DNA from: Cylicocyclus nassatus
Lineage: Eukaryota > Nematoda > Chromadorea > Rhabditida > Strongylidae
Direction: 5' to 3'
DNA: 64,000 bases
NCBI GenBank assembly: GCA_958299035.1
Contig: CATQJL010000001.1
Coordinates: forward strand, 77,955,594 to 78,019,593
The notes beneath the pieces were generated by a model. The model worked only from the letters and a program-made list of their open reading frames with translations. It was not told the origin of the DNA and searched no databases. The position numbers and the translations under genes are program-made. Below are positions 47,061 through 57,084 of this stretch, one piece after another. Within the stretch, counting starts at the first letter, position 1. The number at the start of each line of letters is the position of its first letter.

Positions 47061-47842
47061 ACACTCAATGTCCAAACGCTTATGTGAGAAATACAATGAA
47101 CAGATAAGATATTTGATCAAGAAGACAAAATCACCTTGAGTTCCTTGGTTTATATCTTTGATCAAATAGTTTTTCTGCTTAGATAGATAGTATTCAGACA
47201 CTGGAAGTGACTGAGCTAAGTGTTGAGGTGATGCCTTTTTGTATGGGTGTTTTATGCTCCTGTGTGCGCAAGGACCGCAATCAACTCATCGTCACGCTTT
47301 TAAAAATGAACCATATATACACGATTCATGACACGCAAAGACTGGGCGCCGTTGCGCCCATCCAAGATAGTTCGTGCTTGGAAGAGACCGCAGATTGTAA
47401 GAGAAACGAACGGGCGCTAGAGAGACACCGATACGTCCGCAATATATGCGTCTATAAGTCGCCTATAAGATTCAAACAAAGATTACATACACTTTTCTCG
47501 CTAGCAAGGAACCACCACTGATGCACGAGCCACGCATACTTTACCTTTCTGTTTCTTATCTGGCGTTGCATGAGACTGGTTCATGCTGATCCCTAAGCTC
47601 CGGAACAGTGCCAACACAGTGCCCGAACTGTGCGCTGTGCTGGAACTGTTCCGGAACATACGGATCAGTATGAATCCAGTCTAAGAGAATGAAACAAGCG
47701 AGATCTGACAACACCAAATGGCAAATCATCAGTGCTTTTGGAACACTGTATTTTCTTCTAAATCGGATGAAGTCAAACTTTGTGGAATATGCCTGCTCTG
47801 TATAGCAGAACATTGCAAAAATGGAAAGTGTGAAGATTCCAC

Positions 47843-47956
47843 CTGAGATGACAGATCGATAGTCCTCTCGACATTAGCCACTTTCCAATCAGCAGCAAAC
47901 GCCACTCCCACAATGAGGATCAGTGGCATTGAAGGCTCGCGCAACTGGGGGTTCAT
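47843..47956 (-). pseudogene. RPN1: Ribophorin I fragment: first exon with signal peptide
   Basis: The minus strand reads MNPQLREPSMPLILIVGVAF then AADWKVANVERTIDLSSQ. The hydrophobic MPLILIVGVAFA stretch is a signal peptide, and WKVxNVERTIDLSSQ is the conserved mature N-terminus of ribophorin I. Either Met could be the start; the second gives a more typical signal peptide. The donor CAG|GTGGAA follows. Just upstream, TTTTAG precedes ATAAAAATG and could act as a trans-splice acceptor, common in nematodes. Exons for roughly residues 40-300 are absent between here and 46,951. Confidence 0.85.
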
Positions 47957-48012
47957 TTTTATCTAAAACGGACCTCATTTGTATAACCAAAGCTGTAGAA
48001 GTGAAAGCTTAC

Positions 48013-48160
48013 TCCTTTCCACGCTGATAAATGCAGACGCGTTGGCATTCAGACCTCCATCGTCTTCCACAACGGCATAAACACGTAATGACCCTCTATC
48101 AGCCCCGATGCTGTTGCTTTGGCTTTGTCGGCATTCACCAACAAAGCATTTGCAGGACCT
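48013..48160 (-). pseudogene. PKD-domain fragment, second exon (frameshifted)
   Basis: The acceptor TTTTAG (48,161-48,166) is followed by GPANALLVNADKAKATASGL and IEGHYVF, then, one frame over, AVVEDDGGLNANASAFISVE. Together this is the second half of a PKD/REJ-type beta-sandwich (GL..G.Y.F.V.V.D..G). A single-base deletion near 48,082 breaks the frame. It joins the upstream exon in phase (TC|A gives Ser, then GP). Confidence 0.75.
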
Positions 48161-48211
48161 CTAAAACAAAAAAGAAGTAGAATTCGGTTTTGGATTGAAT
48201 AGAAGCCTTAC

Positions 48212-48317
48212 GAGATTTGTGTCCACTGGTAGCTAACAATGCTGCCATCGTCCTTAGCATTGCCATTAAGAACGATGGAAGATTCGGGAAGTGTATGATT
48301 ACCGCCAGCATCAGCAA
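48212..48317 (-). pseudogene. PKD-domain fragment, first exon
   Basis: The acceptor ATTTTAG is followed by ADAGGNHTLPESSIVLNGNA then KDDGSIVSYQWTQIS and the donor CTC|GTAAGG. LPxxSxxLxGxxxDDGxIxxYxWxQxSGP is the opening of a PKD domain, as in KIAA0319-type receptors. The fragment lies 56 bp upstream of the ribophorin I first exon on the same strand, so two unrelated gene pieces sit side by side. Which PKD gene donated it cannot be told from one domain. Confidence 0.75.
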
Positions 48318-48733
48318 CTAAAATTGTGATTTCATAAGATCAGAACTCAATTTCACACGGTAACACAGCAGCATGGAGCCATTGAAGAAGAACAGAGAAT
48401 AATTGAATTAAAAAAAAAACATAACATAAAAGTGCGACATTCAAGAAACAACTCGCCTGGAGGCAGAATTTGAGCTTAAGCTGACACTGAAGGTGATTGA
48501 GTGCAACCGCACGAAAATTTGAGACATAAACCTGAAAACGAGGAACTTACAACAACATAAAGGCCAACGCGACGAAGAGCAACGCGGAAAAGAAAAAAAA
48601 CGGTAAAGAAACGCGCAAAAACAACAAAATCAAAGAAACGGCGACTAAAATATGGACAAAGAGCGTAAACAGAGGACTCATCACCGTGGAGTTAGACGTT
48701 TGCTTGCTACGCGCCAAATCGATACGCAGCCTG

Positions 48734-48895
48734 CTCCGGATACCTCCCATTTTCTGCTCCGGATACCTCCCATTTTCTGCTCCGGATACCTCCCATTTTC
48801 TGCTCCGGATACCTCCCATTTTCTGCTCCGGATACCTCCCATTTTCTGCTCCGGAGGCCTCCCATTTCTGCTCCGGACCCCTCCCATTTTCTCCG
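48734..48895. repeat. 23-bp minisatellite, array 2
   Basis: Five perfect copies of the 23-bp unit beginning CTCCGGATACCTCCCATTTT, then two variant copies. It runs into GC-rich CTCCGGCGCG palindromes (48,890-49,000) and CCGGCGGAGGGGTCC (about 49,118-49,132). The last is the complement of GGACCCCTCCGCCGG beside array 1 (44,086-44,100). Overlapping frames of up to 171 aa here are repeat-encoded and not genes. Confidence 0.9.
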
Positions 48896-49503
48896 GCGCG
48901 GCTCTTCCAAATTTGGCGGACTCGCGCCGGGCAAATTTCTCCGGCGCGGAGTCCGCCAAATCTGGCAGAGTCGCGCCGGAGAAATGGCGGACCTTTGCAG
49001 CAGGGCCGGAGAAGCCTCCCACTTGCCTGCCAATGATGTCACCGCGATGGACCGCCCATTTGCCCCTCTCTCATTGGTCAACTGGGTCCGGCGCGACTCT
49101 GGCAGTTTCGGACTGTCCGGCGGAGGGGTCCCGTCGATTGTCTGAGAATACATGGCTGTACACGTGAGAATGATGAAATCCAACTGAAATGATACAAAAA
49201 TGAGAAAAACGCGACAAACATAGAAAGCGAGAGCTGACAGCGTGTAAGCAGAGAAAAATCTTGAACCACGAGAGCGAAACTACGCAAAGACAGCGAGCGA
49301 CGATCACAAAACGGCGGTTTATACGAACGGTCAGGAAGGCTTTCCAAGCTTGCTGACGTTCACGGAACTGCTATGGACGAAATCCACCTGAAAACGACGG
49401 AAAGATCACAAATGTAAAAAAGAAACAAAGAATTCTCCTCATCTTTAGCCACGGTCCAACTTGTCACTCTTTCGCAAGGTTAGAAGGCACGTGTCGCGGT
49501 CGC

Positions 49504-49565
49504 CGCGCGGTCAGCACGGTCAACGAATAAACGATAGACAGTCGGTACGGTCAACGAATAAACGA
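49504..49565. repeat. Duplicated right terminus of the 10-kb element
   Basis: The terminal motif CGGTCAACGAATAAACGATA occurs twice in tandem about 31 bp apart; the left end of the element has it once. The inner copy aligns with the rest of the inverted repeat (CGGTCGCCGCGC). The outer copy is what abuts the PLE. Confidence 0.9.
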
Positions 49566-51640
49566 TAGACAGTTCCCGATTCGGCGCAATCCCCAATTTT
49601 CCCGTAAGAACAGACTATGCAATCCTTTGATACATTCAACATCGTAAACTGTATTCCTGACCAACCGTCTTTTGATATTATCGCTAAGATTGTCAATCAG
49701 CATGACTTCATTTTACGCTGTGCTCGCATGATGCATGTCTTATGGTTCGCTGATTCTATCGGAAGCAAAGGGTGTGCACAAAGAAATCTTGTTGTTTTTG
49801 TTGCGCTCCGCAAGGCTAACACATTCATGATAACTAAACTGTCTTCTACGTGATCCCCCTGTTCCAAGCATACAGCCGTTACTGAGTGCAATGTCAGTGT
49901 CAGCTGTTATTTGTCGTGACTCGCGTCGCTCGTCATCGCCTGTGCACATTTCGGTAGCAGTTTTAAACGCGTTATGTATGACAGCATGTTTGACTGCTGA
50001 GGGGTGGGCTGACGTAGCATGTGTGATGATGTTTCTCGAGCTTTCCTTTCTGTACCATTTTATTCGCACGGTATTGCCAGACAAGTTCACCTGGATGTGA
50101 AACATGTGAAACACATGCTTTCCTTCCTGTATTCAGGAAGGAAAGCCATTCACCGTTGTGTTTCACATGTAAGCCGGATGTACTGCGAATGCTGATTTGA
50201 AATTTGAGAGCAATCGTTCATTCTGGATTGTGTTGAAGCTACGATAAAGCAATCATCGATGTATCGGCAGTACATCATTAGTATGCGCGCGAGTACTGGT
50301 TCTTCGATCTTACTCATGTAACATATTGCGATGACTGGAACAAATCTTTGGCCCATTTCGAGCCGTTTGACTTGAGAGTAGTAGTTTCTAGACCATTTAA
50401 ATATGTTGCATTTGAGGCATTCTCTGACTAGTCCAGTATGCACTTTTTGCTCAAACCAAAGGTGCTGATATTATTATCGTACTTGTTTAACTCCGAGAGC
50501 TCTTGCAAAGCAGCATCAACATGGACGTTGGTGTATAGAGATGTTACATAAAACGATTCTATGACACTATTTGGCTCATGTTTCAACTGTCGTAGCTGCT
50601 CAATGAATTGATGTGTGTTAGACAAATTGTGAGCTATTGGCTTACGATTTCGTTTAGAAACCATGATATTCGGTCGGTGGGACCACCTACGCAGCTTATA
50701 ATGGGGCGAATCTTGTACATTTTCGGCGACATGGAGCTGGTCTCGTGAGCCGCTACTTTATGAGTTTCCAACAGGTGGTAGAATACGGGACGGATTTGGG
50801 CTCTTCATTTTCAGTCTCTTTACAAAGTTATCGTCAAGTGCTGCTGATCTACTGACACCAATCCAGAACTTGTTTAACCTTTCAATGTGCTTGAAAATCT
50901 CTTTGGGTAGCATGTTGGTAATTGTCGTATTAGAAAGATGCAACCGTGCAATCTCTCTGTCTAGACTTTCAGGCATCAATACAAACTCGCCGCCTTTATC
51001 GCTTGTCGATAAACGGATAGATCCTTTACCTAAGTCGCGCATTTCCTTGTAACCTTGCCATTGTTCACGTGTCAGGTTTGTATAATAGAATCCCCTGAAC
51101 TTGTTGAGAAAATGTAAAATCCCAGTAGAAAGAAACTTTGTATCAGCCACAAGCATCAGTTCGGGTTCTTCATAAGATAATCGAGAAAACGGTATCGTTG
51201 GCAGCACTGGTTTCTCCGTTGTAATTAATATCTGGGTGTTTTCAAACTAAGTCTTCAATCTCAGTGAATAACGCATTTTATGTAAATTACTCAAGATTTT
51301 ACGGCAGAATGATGCATTTATGCTTTACGATATCGACAAAGATGGACCGAAAGTGAGGAAATCGGTAGCGTGCGCAGATAAATGAATGTTGCCGATAGTA
51401 GTGACCCTCCCAACAACATCATTGGTAGCTGCTGAGTTAATAGAGTGGTGGTTTTGAAGGCGACAGACTTCATCGTTCGCATGTTCACCATGTAATGCGT
51501 CGAAGAGTCGGTCGTACTTTTTGCAGAGTCTCGATTTGATCTTACAAGGAAAAGATACTCGGTGTCCGTGGCCTTTTGAGATGGGTTGTATACGATTGCA
51601 CTCGTCTTGGAACGCTGATTCCGAATCTGACTTCCGTTTC
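49566..51640 (-). pseudogene. Penelope-like element PLE3, 5' part (N-terminus and RT)
   Basis: Minus-strand pieces in order: an N-terminal region (ESAFQDECNRIQ...KYDRLFDALHG, about 51,440-51,640); GRVTTIGNIHLSAHATDFLT (about 51,370-51,420); a 149-aa frame 51,207-50,758 with ADTKF and RLSTSDKGGEFVLM; 50,664-50,428 with the finger motif YVTSLYTNVHVDAALQEL; 50,443-50,150 with MGQRFVPVIAICYMSKIEEP and the catalytic YIDDCFIVASTQ; 50,114-49,740 with IKWYRKESSRNIITHATSAH; and NIKRRLVRN...YGKIGDCAESGTVY up to the insertion point. Several frameshifts and stops make it dead. It is more diverged from the 57-61 kb PLEs than those are from each other. It continues at 39,542 after the 10-kb insertion. Confidence 0.92.
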
Positions 51641-51691
51641 TGCTAATTGCGGGCTTTGGCTGCCCACAGAAATATGTTTTACCAAGACTAA

Positions 51692-51757
51692 CGGAGCGGT
51701 GTGGTCTAGTGGTTAGTGCGATAGGCCCATGAGTTGATGCAGGTGTAGGTTCGGCTC
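51692..51757 (+). ncRNA. tRNA-like unit (tRNA pseudogene or SINE head)
   Basis: An A-box-like TGGTCTAGTGG (51,702-51,712) and a B-box-like GGTTCGGCTC (51,748-51,757) are at tRNA spacing in GGAGCGGTGTGGTCTAGTGG... A regular cloverleaf is not clear. It parallels the unit at 13,685-13,765, supporting a dispersed tRNA-derived family. Confidence 0.55.
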
Positions 51758-51882
51758 TTTTCGTGTTTTTCAGTTTTGCCTTGCTTTAATAAACTTTCTT
51801 TCGCATCTTCGAGCTGATTGAACGTCCTTACTCTTCAAAAAATGTGGAAATTGGAAAAATGATTACTATTTGCGCTAAGATA

Positions 51883-53104
51883 TTAAGTTGTCCGAAAATT
51901 AATGTCCGTTTTTAATTTCAACCGCGATAAGTCATACACTTGTCAATTCTGGATAGGTTGCAAGGCACCATTCGATAGAGCAAAGCAAGCTCTATAAGAT
52001 GGCTATCTTGTTTTTGCAACAGCTTTTATTAACCTTGAGTTTCGAGCCAAAAACTAAAATGATTCAGCTGCGCGAAAAATTGAGAAAAATCGTAACTCAG
52101 TTCATAAAAATCTTACGAAAATTCTAACTTGCTCACGTGAATGCTATCCACATAAGACGTCTACATACGCCGTTCCCATCTTTCTTCACCTTTTAGAAAT
52201 CAAGAAAACGGAAATTTTCGTGCATTTCCAAAAGTGATGCTGTGCAGTCCGCACATGCGTAGTTGTATTCTACAAGCCTGTAGAAGCACAAACATAATTT
52301 TTGGCTTTCTACAAGCTTTACTTCTTGAAAAATTTAGATTTTGGCTTGGACCACCTGACTAAGAAAAGCCATATTCGATATTTTTCGAGAACCAAGGCTT
52401 GTACGAAGCTGAAAATTAACGTTTGTACTTCTACTGGCTTGTAGAATACAACTATGCATGTGCGGGCTGCAGAGCATCACTTTTGGAAATGCACGAAATT
52501 TTCCTTTCTCTTGATTTCTAAAGGGTGAATAAAGATGGAAACAGCTTATATAGATGTCTTATGTGGATAGCGTTTACATGAGCAAGTTAGAATTTTTGGA
52601 GGATTTTTATGAACTGAGTTACGATTTTTCGCAATTTTTCGTGCAGCTATATCATTTTAGTTTTTGGCTCGAAATTGAAGGTTAATGAGAGCTGCTGCAA
52701 AAACAAGGCCATTTTGTAGAGCATGCTTTGCTCCATCGAATGGTACCTTGCAACCAGGGCTCGGCACGAGGTGGCTTACAAGCAAGCTGGATATCGTTTT
52801 TGGGACGAAAAGCAAAGGGGGTTTCGTTTTTGTGACCGAAGAGACACGGAAAATTGGCGACGGCGACCTTTTTTTTTAGTCGACGTTTCGTTTTTTGGGG
52901 GATTTTGGGGAATTTTTCAGGTTTTTAGAGGAAATTTGGTTGAGGGTCAAAGGGGACTTCGTAAAAATTCCCAAAAGTCAAGGGGGACTTCGTTTTTTCC
53001 ACTTTCATCTAGCCACCTCGTGCCGAGCCCTGCTTGCAACCTATTCAAAAATGAGAAGTGTGTGACTTATTGCGGTTGAACTATGAAACAACCATGACAA
53101 CTTA
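51883..53104. mobile_element. Foldback mariner MITE interrupted by a hAT MITE
   Basis: The left end TTAAGTTGTCCGAAAATTAA and the right end near 53,090-53,104 (ACCATGACAACTTA, decayed) bound it, with TA on the left. Its halves are inverted around 52,350 and share GAGCAAAGCAAGCTCTATAA-type blocks with 3,231-4,172. The right half is interrupted at 52,755-53,032. Confidence 0.75.
52755..53032. mobile_element. hAT-type MITE with 8-bp target duplication
   Basis: The ends CAGGGCTCGGCACGAGGTGG and complement are flanked by CTTGCAAC on both sides (52,747-52,754 and 53,033-53,040). An 8-bp duplication and CAGGGnTCGGCAC ends are typical of hAT elements. It is 278 bp and non-coding. A partial end-like CGGCACGAGGTGG at 54,599-54,611 may be a relic of the same family. 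Confidence 0.9.
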
Positions 53105-53130
53105 TGACACCATTATGGGCTTTATTGCAC

Positions 53131-54027
53131 ACTAGCTGGCTTAGCCGGTTCCGCCCGGCCCTGTCTGAACACTATGATAAGGGTTTTATCCCTGCACAAT
53201 TTTTCCCTGTGCCCACTTCTACATGCCAATTCCCTATTCCCACTAAGTTAGTTATCAGCATGCTCACTTACCCCTCTTGCCAATACCCAACCCCGTAGCT
53301 CGAACTTTGCAGCAACATCGGAAAAATCAATAAAAGTAACGGATAACTGTAAAAATTGATATTGTACTCGTAATCAGCATGCTCGGTCACGCCCTGTGCT
53401 CCCAGCCCCATAGCTCAAACTTTGCAAAAAATCGATAAAATCGATAAAAGTAATGGATAATTTAAAAAACTAATAATGCATTCATAATCTGCATGCTCGA
53501 CTACCTCATTGTGCCAGCTTCTGGCCCCGCAAGTCAAACATCACAAAGAATCGGCAAAAATCGATAATATCGATATTGGTCGATAAGGAGAAATGAGTTT
53601 ATGTGAGTTTATGTCAAGAAGCGGGTTTTATTGCCATAAGGACATCAAATAGCGAATAATAAATGTTTTACAACATTCCAAAAGTATCCAAATTTTAGAA
53701 AGAGGTATATTAGATGTTTCATGGATTCTTCAATCTTGAAAAATTAATTCAGAATAGCAATTTTGAAGGTCAAAAACCCATGAAAATGCAGTCGGTCACT
53801 TTCCAACAAATGCCCCAGGTGCAGCAAATGGTAACCACAGATGGATAATAAGCTAAATCGCACCTTCTCCCACGAAAAGTAGCCTACGACACCCTCCTCA
53901 ATCAGAAGTATATGTGTGCAAAGGTGCGGAACGGTTCAGAAAAAAATTTTCTATTTGGAGCACACGTACACACAGACAGGCAGACAGAGACAAACATACA
54001 AACAGACATTCAGCTATATATACAAGA
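53131..54027 (-). mobile_element. Non-autonomous Helitron (copy 2)
   Basis: On the minus strand it starts TCTTGTATATATAGCTGAATG (preceded by A) and ends AAGCCAGCTAG followed by T, like 34,478-35,546. It shares the CTGT/TGTC microsatellite and the ATCGATAAAATCGATAAAAG units. The two copies differ enough to be separate old insertions. Confidence 0.8.
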
Positions 54028-54029
54028 TT

Positions 54030-55276
54030 CATTCAGTACAGTATCCCCTGCTTGGACCACGCTGGATGAGCTACGCCTACGTATTTACAATCACGTGGCC
54101 CCCCTCCCCCATGAATTCTTAGCATAATTTTACAATAGCACTTTGAGAGCGGATTTTTAGCACTGTGAAGGAACATATTGACTGCTTAAGTTTAATCCTA
54201 CGTCGAGCCCAGGCGCTCATTATGACCTGCTGGTAAGTGCTGTTATGAACGCAACTCAATGCTTCCTGCAGATAGAGGCTCCCATAGATGCCACCCTATA
54301 AATCAGCTTTTTAGTGATTCTATTGGGCTCAAAAAAGAATACTGTAGCAAAAAACTATATTTACATGAAACCTATCTACCGTAGCTCTACCGTAAAGAGT
54401 CATCTTGCAACTCAGGTATGACTGTTGTGATTTGCAGGTCAGAGAACCTCTATGAACGCAAATTTTCTAAGCAGATCGTTCCATTTTATTTTTATTTTTT
54501 GGGCTCACCATAGATTTTGACTAATTATTGTAACCTTGAATTGATGGAAAACTTCCAGATGTAACAAACTTCTCGCTCAGACAGCGCTAACCAAAACCCG
54601 GCACGAGGTGGGCAAGTGTAAACCTGGAAGCGAGACGGAAAGCAAAGCCGATATTGTGAATATGCGTTTACAAGTACATAGACTCTTTCGACAAGTTAAT
54701 ACACGACTGTCAAGCAAGACAAGCTCTTGCTCGTGCGTCACCTTCAAAAATCCAAATTTATTATTGAGTTGTAATCAAATGCTTCGATACAGCGCACTAT
54801 GACTAAGAATGAGGAGTATAAACGGAAATGGATTAGGAGGAGCATAGTACAGAGTTTTGTGGAAAAAATTATGTAATTGAAAGCTGTCGCAAGCTTTTTT
54901 TTTTTTGAAATAAAGCTTTTTTTGTTTTCGAGGTTTAAGGACTACCCTGTTTACGAAAGGCTAATTTACACAGAAGTGAGTAAAGCTGTAGCGAGAGAAA
55001 TTAGCTTGATCAGTGAAAAATTCGTACACCACAATTTGCTCACTACTCTTGTCACGCTTCGACTTTTGAATGATGAGATTTTATGCTATGTGATAGCTGG
55101 GTACCAGTGGCGTGCCCAGGAAACTGGTACCCAGCTGGAAACTAACACATTCGCCTACACTTTTACTCCATCCGTTGAAGGACTTGTCTGCATGCTGTTT
55201 AAGTAGGAGTTTTCTTTAACAGCTTAGCAGACCAAGAATGAAGTCCTAGTGTACGTACTATATGCAAATCCATAAC
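54030..55276. other. Intergenic sequence, one uncharacterised ORF
   Basis: A 109-aa frame at 54,877-55,206 (plus) contains YPVYERLIYTEVSKAVAREI and VTLRLLNDEILCYVIAG. It could be an exon scrap, but it has no splice or domain support. Nothing else was recognised. Confidence 0.3.
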
Positions 55277-55280
55277 TTAA

Positions 55281-55686
55281 AGGCAGTGGATCGGCAAAAT
55301 CCAACAACTCAGGATTTTAAAAGGGTAGGTTCCTTATCGCCCACGTATGAAAACAATGCAATTTTGGTTGCATAGCATGCTTTCCCTACCGAAAGAATCG
55401 CTCTTGAACTTTCACGCGCAAACCAATATTACACGCATTTGGACGAGTTGGCAATTTCCTTTTCACCTTCGGAGGCTGCCCGCCGCAACGCTATAATCAT
55501 TGAGTCCTGCAACGATTTGGCGTCTTCGGCCTTGTTCCACTCGTCCAATTCCAAAGGGAATGGCATTAAAAAACGCTTATTTTCGCCGTTTTCACGCTTT
55601 CAAAATTGAATTTTCGGGATCAGCGTACTGAATAACCCCACGTAAGCTCAAATTTGACTAAGCTGATATTTGCCGAGCCACTGCCT
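55281..55686. mobile_element. TTAA-type MITE
   Basis: The ends AGGCAGTGGATCGGCAAA and the complement of AGGCAGTGGCTCGGCAAA are flanked by TTAA (55,277-55,280 and 55,687-55,690). It is 406 bp and non-coding. Confidence 0.85.
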
Positions 55687-55817
55687 TTAATGGATTCACG
55701 CTTTAGAGAAATGCGTTTAAAACCCATGCGTTCCCACTCGTGAAGAGATTCTGCTATTTTTGCACAACTTCAAGTTTGGGACAAATCGTAAAAACGCAAT
55801 TTGTAAAGTTATAAATA

Positions 55818-56033
55818 CAGTCTGCCCCAATCGGGATCAGGCCGAACCGTCGGCTGAATTTGCGTGCTCGCAGCTCTAGGGGATTGCGCTGCATATGCGC
55901 GCTGTCGCAGAGAGTGAAGAGATCGAGGAGAGAGCAGACTAACTAGCCGCAGATGTGGCGCGAAACCCTCGCGGCGCGGACTCCCGCCGCGAGGGTTTCG
56001 CGATTTTGGCCTGGTTAAGATTGGGGCAGACTG
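55818..56033. mobile_element. TA-flanked MITE with CAGTCTGCCCCAATC ends
   Basis: CAGTCTGCCCCAATC and its complement GATTGGGGCAGACTG bound 216 bp, with TA on both sides (55,816-55,817 and 56,034-56,035). Near the right end, TCGCGGCGCGGACTC / CCGCCGCGAGGGTTTCGCG gives a GC-rich palindrome. Confidence 0.85.
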
Positions 56034-56035
56034 TA

Positions 56036-57071
56036 TAACCTGGCAAACAATATGGAAAAGCGAACATGGTCTGACAGCTCCTTTAATAGTGACTCTAACC
56101 TTGAAAAATATGCAGGAAAGCCTTTCAACAGAAACAGGTGAATTTGAATGAGCCTTGAGTGTTTAAACTGGATCTCCCTCACTACAGTACTGGACATAAT
56201 TCTGAAGACACTTCAGAACTCGTCGTAATTATCGTCCTTGTCAATAAATCTGCCTGAAACTTTGACTTAGTATCTGTTTTTTGCTCAGTGTAGAATGTAT
56301 CCCGGAAACTTTAGCAATATTCAAGAGTGCTCTACGGCTAGACTCATCCCCATGATCACTTCGGGACTCCTGCATTCAACCGGTGTTTCACCTGCGTTCG
56401 GCCGGAACATGTGCTGCAAGTAAATCCCGAACTAAACGCAGGTGGCAATTGCCCAAGCTGCGTTTCGCCGACAGTTTTGTCCCGAACCTATGTCCGGATT
56501 ATCGCGACCATAACGGAGATGTTGCGCATGTTTTTAATGAGTAGAATTTCATTTCACCTGTGGTCGTCAACACGAATATCCGGGTTGGTTCATTATTAAG
56601 GGACATACTTAATTGTCATGTCTAGGAAGCGATCAGCAATCAGATAAATAGCTCACCGGATAAGACATCCTGCGTCCAACGTAGGCCCGTACCAGCCAAG
56701 TTGCACTGAAAGGGGTTTACCACGGGCCATATACTCTCCACATTTGGACTTGTTAAGTTGTCAAGAAAATAGTGACCCTTTTTATTCGCTTGCCATGGCT
56801 CCGCTACCACACCCTCAATTTGAATGAGCAGCACTATTCGATAAAGCAAGACGAGCTCTACAGGCTGGTGTTAATGTTTTCGCGCCAGGTCTGATCCATT
56901 CAAAGTTTGAAATCAAAATTCGATTAGTTTCAGAACCTCAAAAAATCGCAAAAAATCAGACCTTTGCTCAAAAACTTCCTCAAAAACTTGCACGTCTATA
57001 AACTTCAAACATTCATGTATACTGTTGCTGTATTATCCTTGACTAGAGACAAAAAATGATAGTTTTTGTAA
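56036..57071. other. Intergenic sequence with a mariner MITE scrap
   Basis: A block near 56,830-56,930 (ATTCGATAAAGCAAGACGAG, then CTACAGG) resembles the internal block of the TTAGGTTGTCC foldbacks. No gene was recognised. Confidence 0.4.
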
Positions 57072-57084
57072 CTTAGACAATTCT

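Larger units (their letters stand above)
39543..49565. mobile_element. 10,023-bp TIR element with TA target duplication, carrying host gene fragments
   Basis: The left end starts TCGTTTATTCGTTGACTGTA and the right end, read inward on the other strand, starts TCGTTTATTCGTTGACCGTA. They match at 26 of the first 27 bases and share GCGCGGCGACCGC further in. TA flanks both sides (39,541-39,542 and 49,566-49,567). The left flank is the 3' half and the right flank the 5' half of one PLE, both on the minus strand. Removing the element and one TA gives GTCTACCAG, in frame, where the other two PLEs read GTCTACCAA. Contents on the minus strand: a dead IS630/Tc1/mariner-type transposase, ribophorin I exons and PKD exons. 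Also inside: a 218-bp MITE, a TTAA MITE and two 23-bp minisatellites. The TA duplication and the transposase type agree. It is unusually large for this superfamily. Alternatively, the cargo could be later insertions into a smaller element. Confidence 0.88.

Noticed and set aside
48652..49183. Overlapping 90-171 aa frames on both strands around 48.7-49.2 kb
   Set aside because: Encoded by the 23-bp minisatellite and GC-rich palindromes. All frames stay open because of composition.
54599..54611. CGGCACGAGGTGG as a second hAT MITE
   Set aside because: Only one partial end is visible; no partner end or duplication was found.
54877..55206. 109-aa frame with plausible protein composition
   Set aside because: It has a poly-T/F start, no domain and no splice evidence. 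Left as an uncharacterised stretch.
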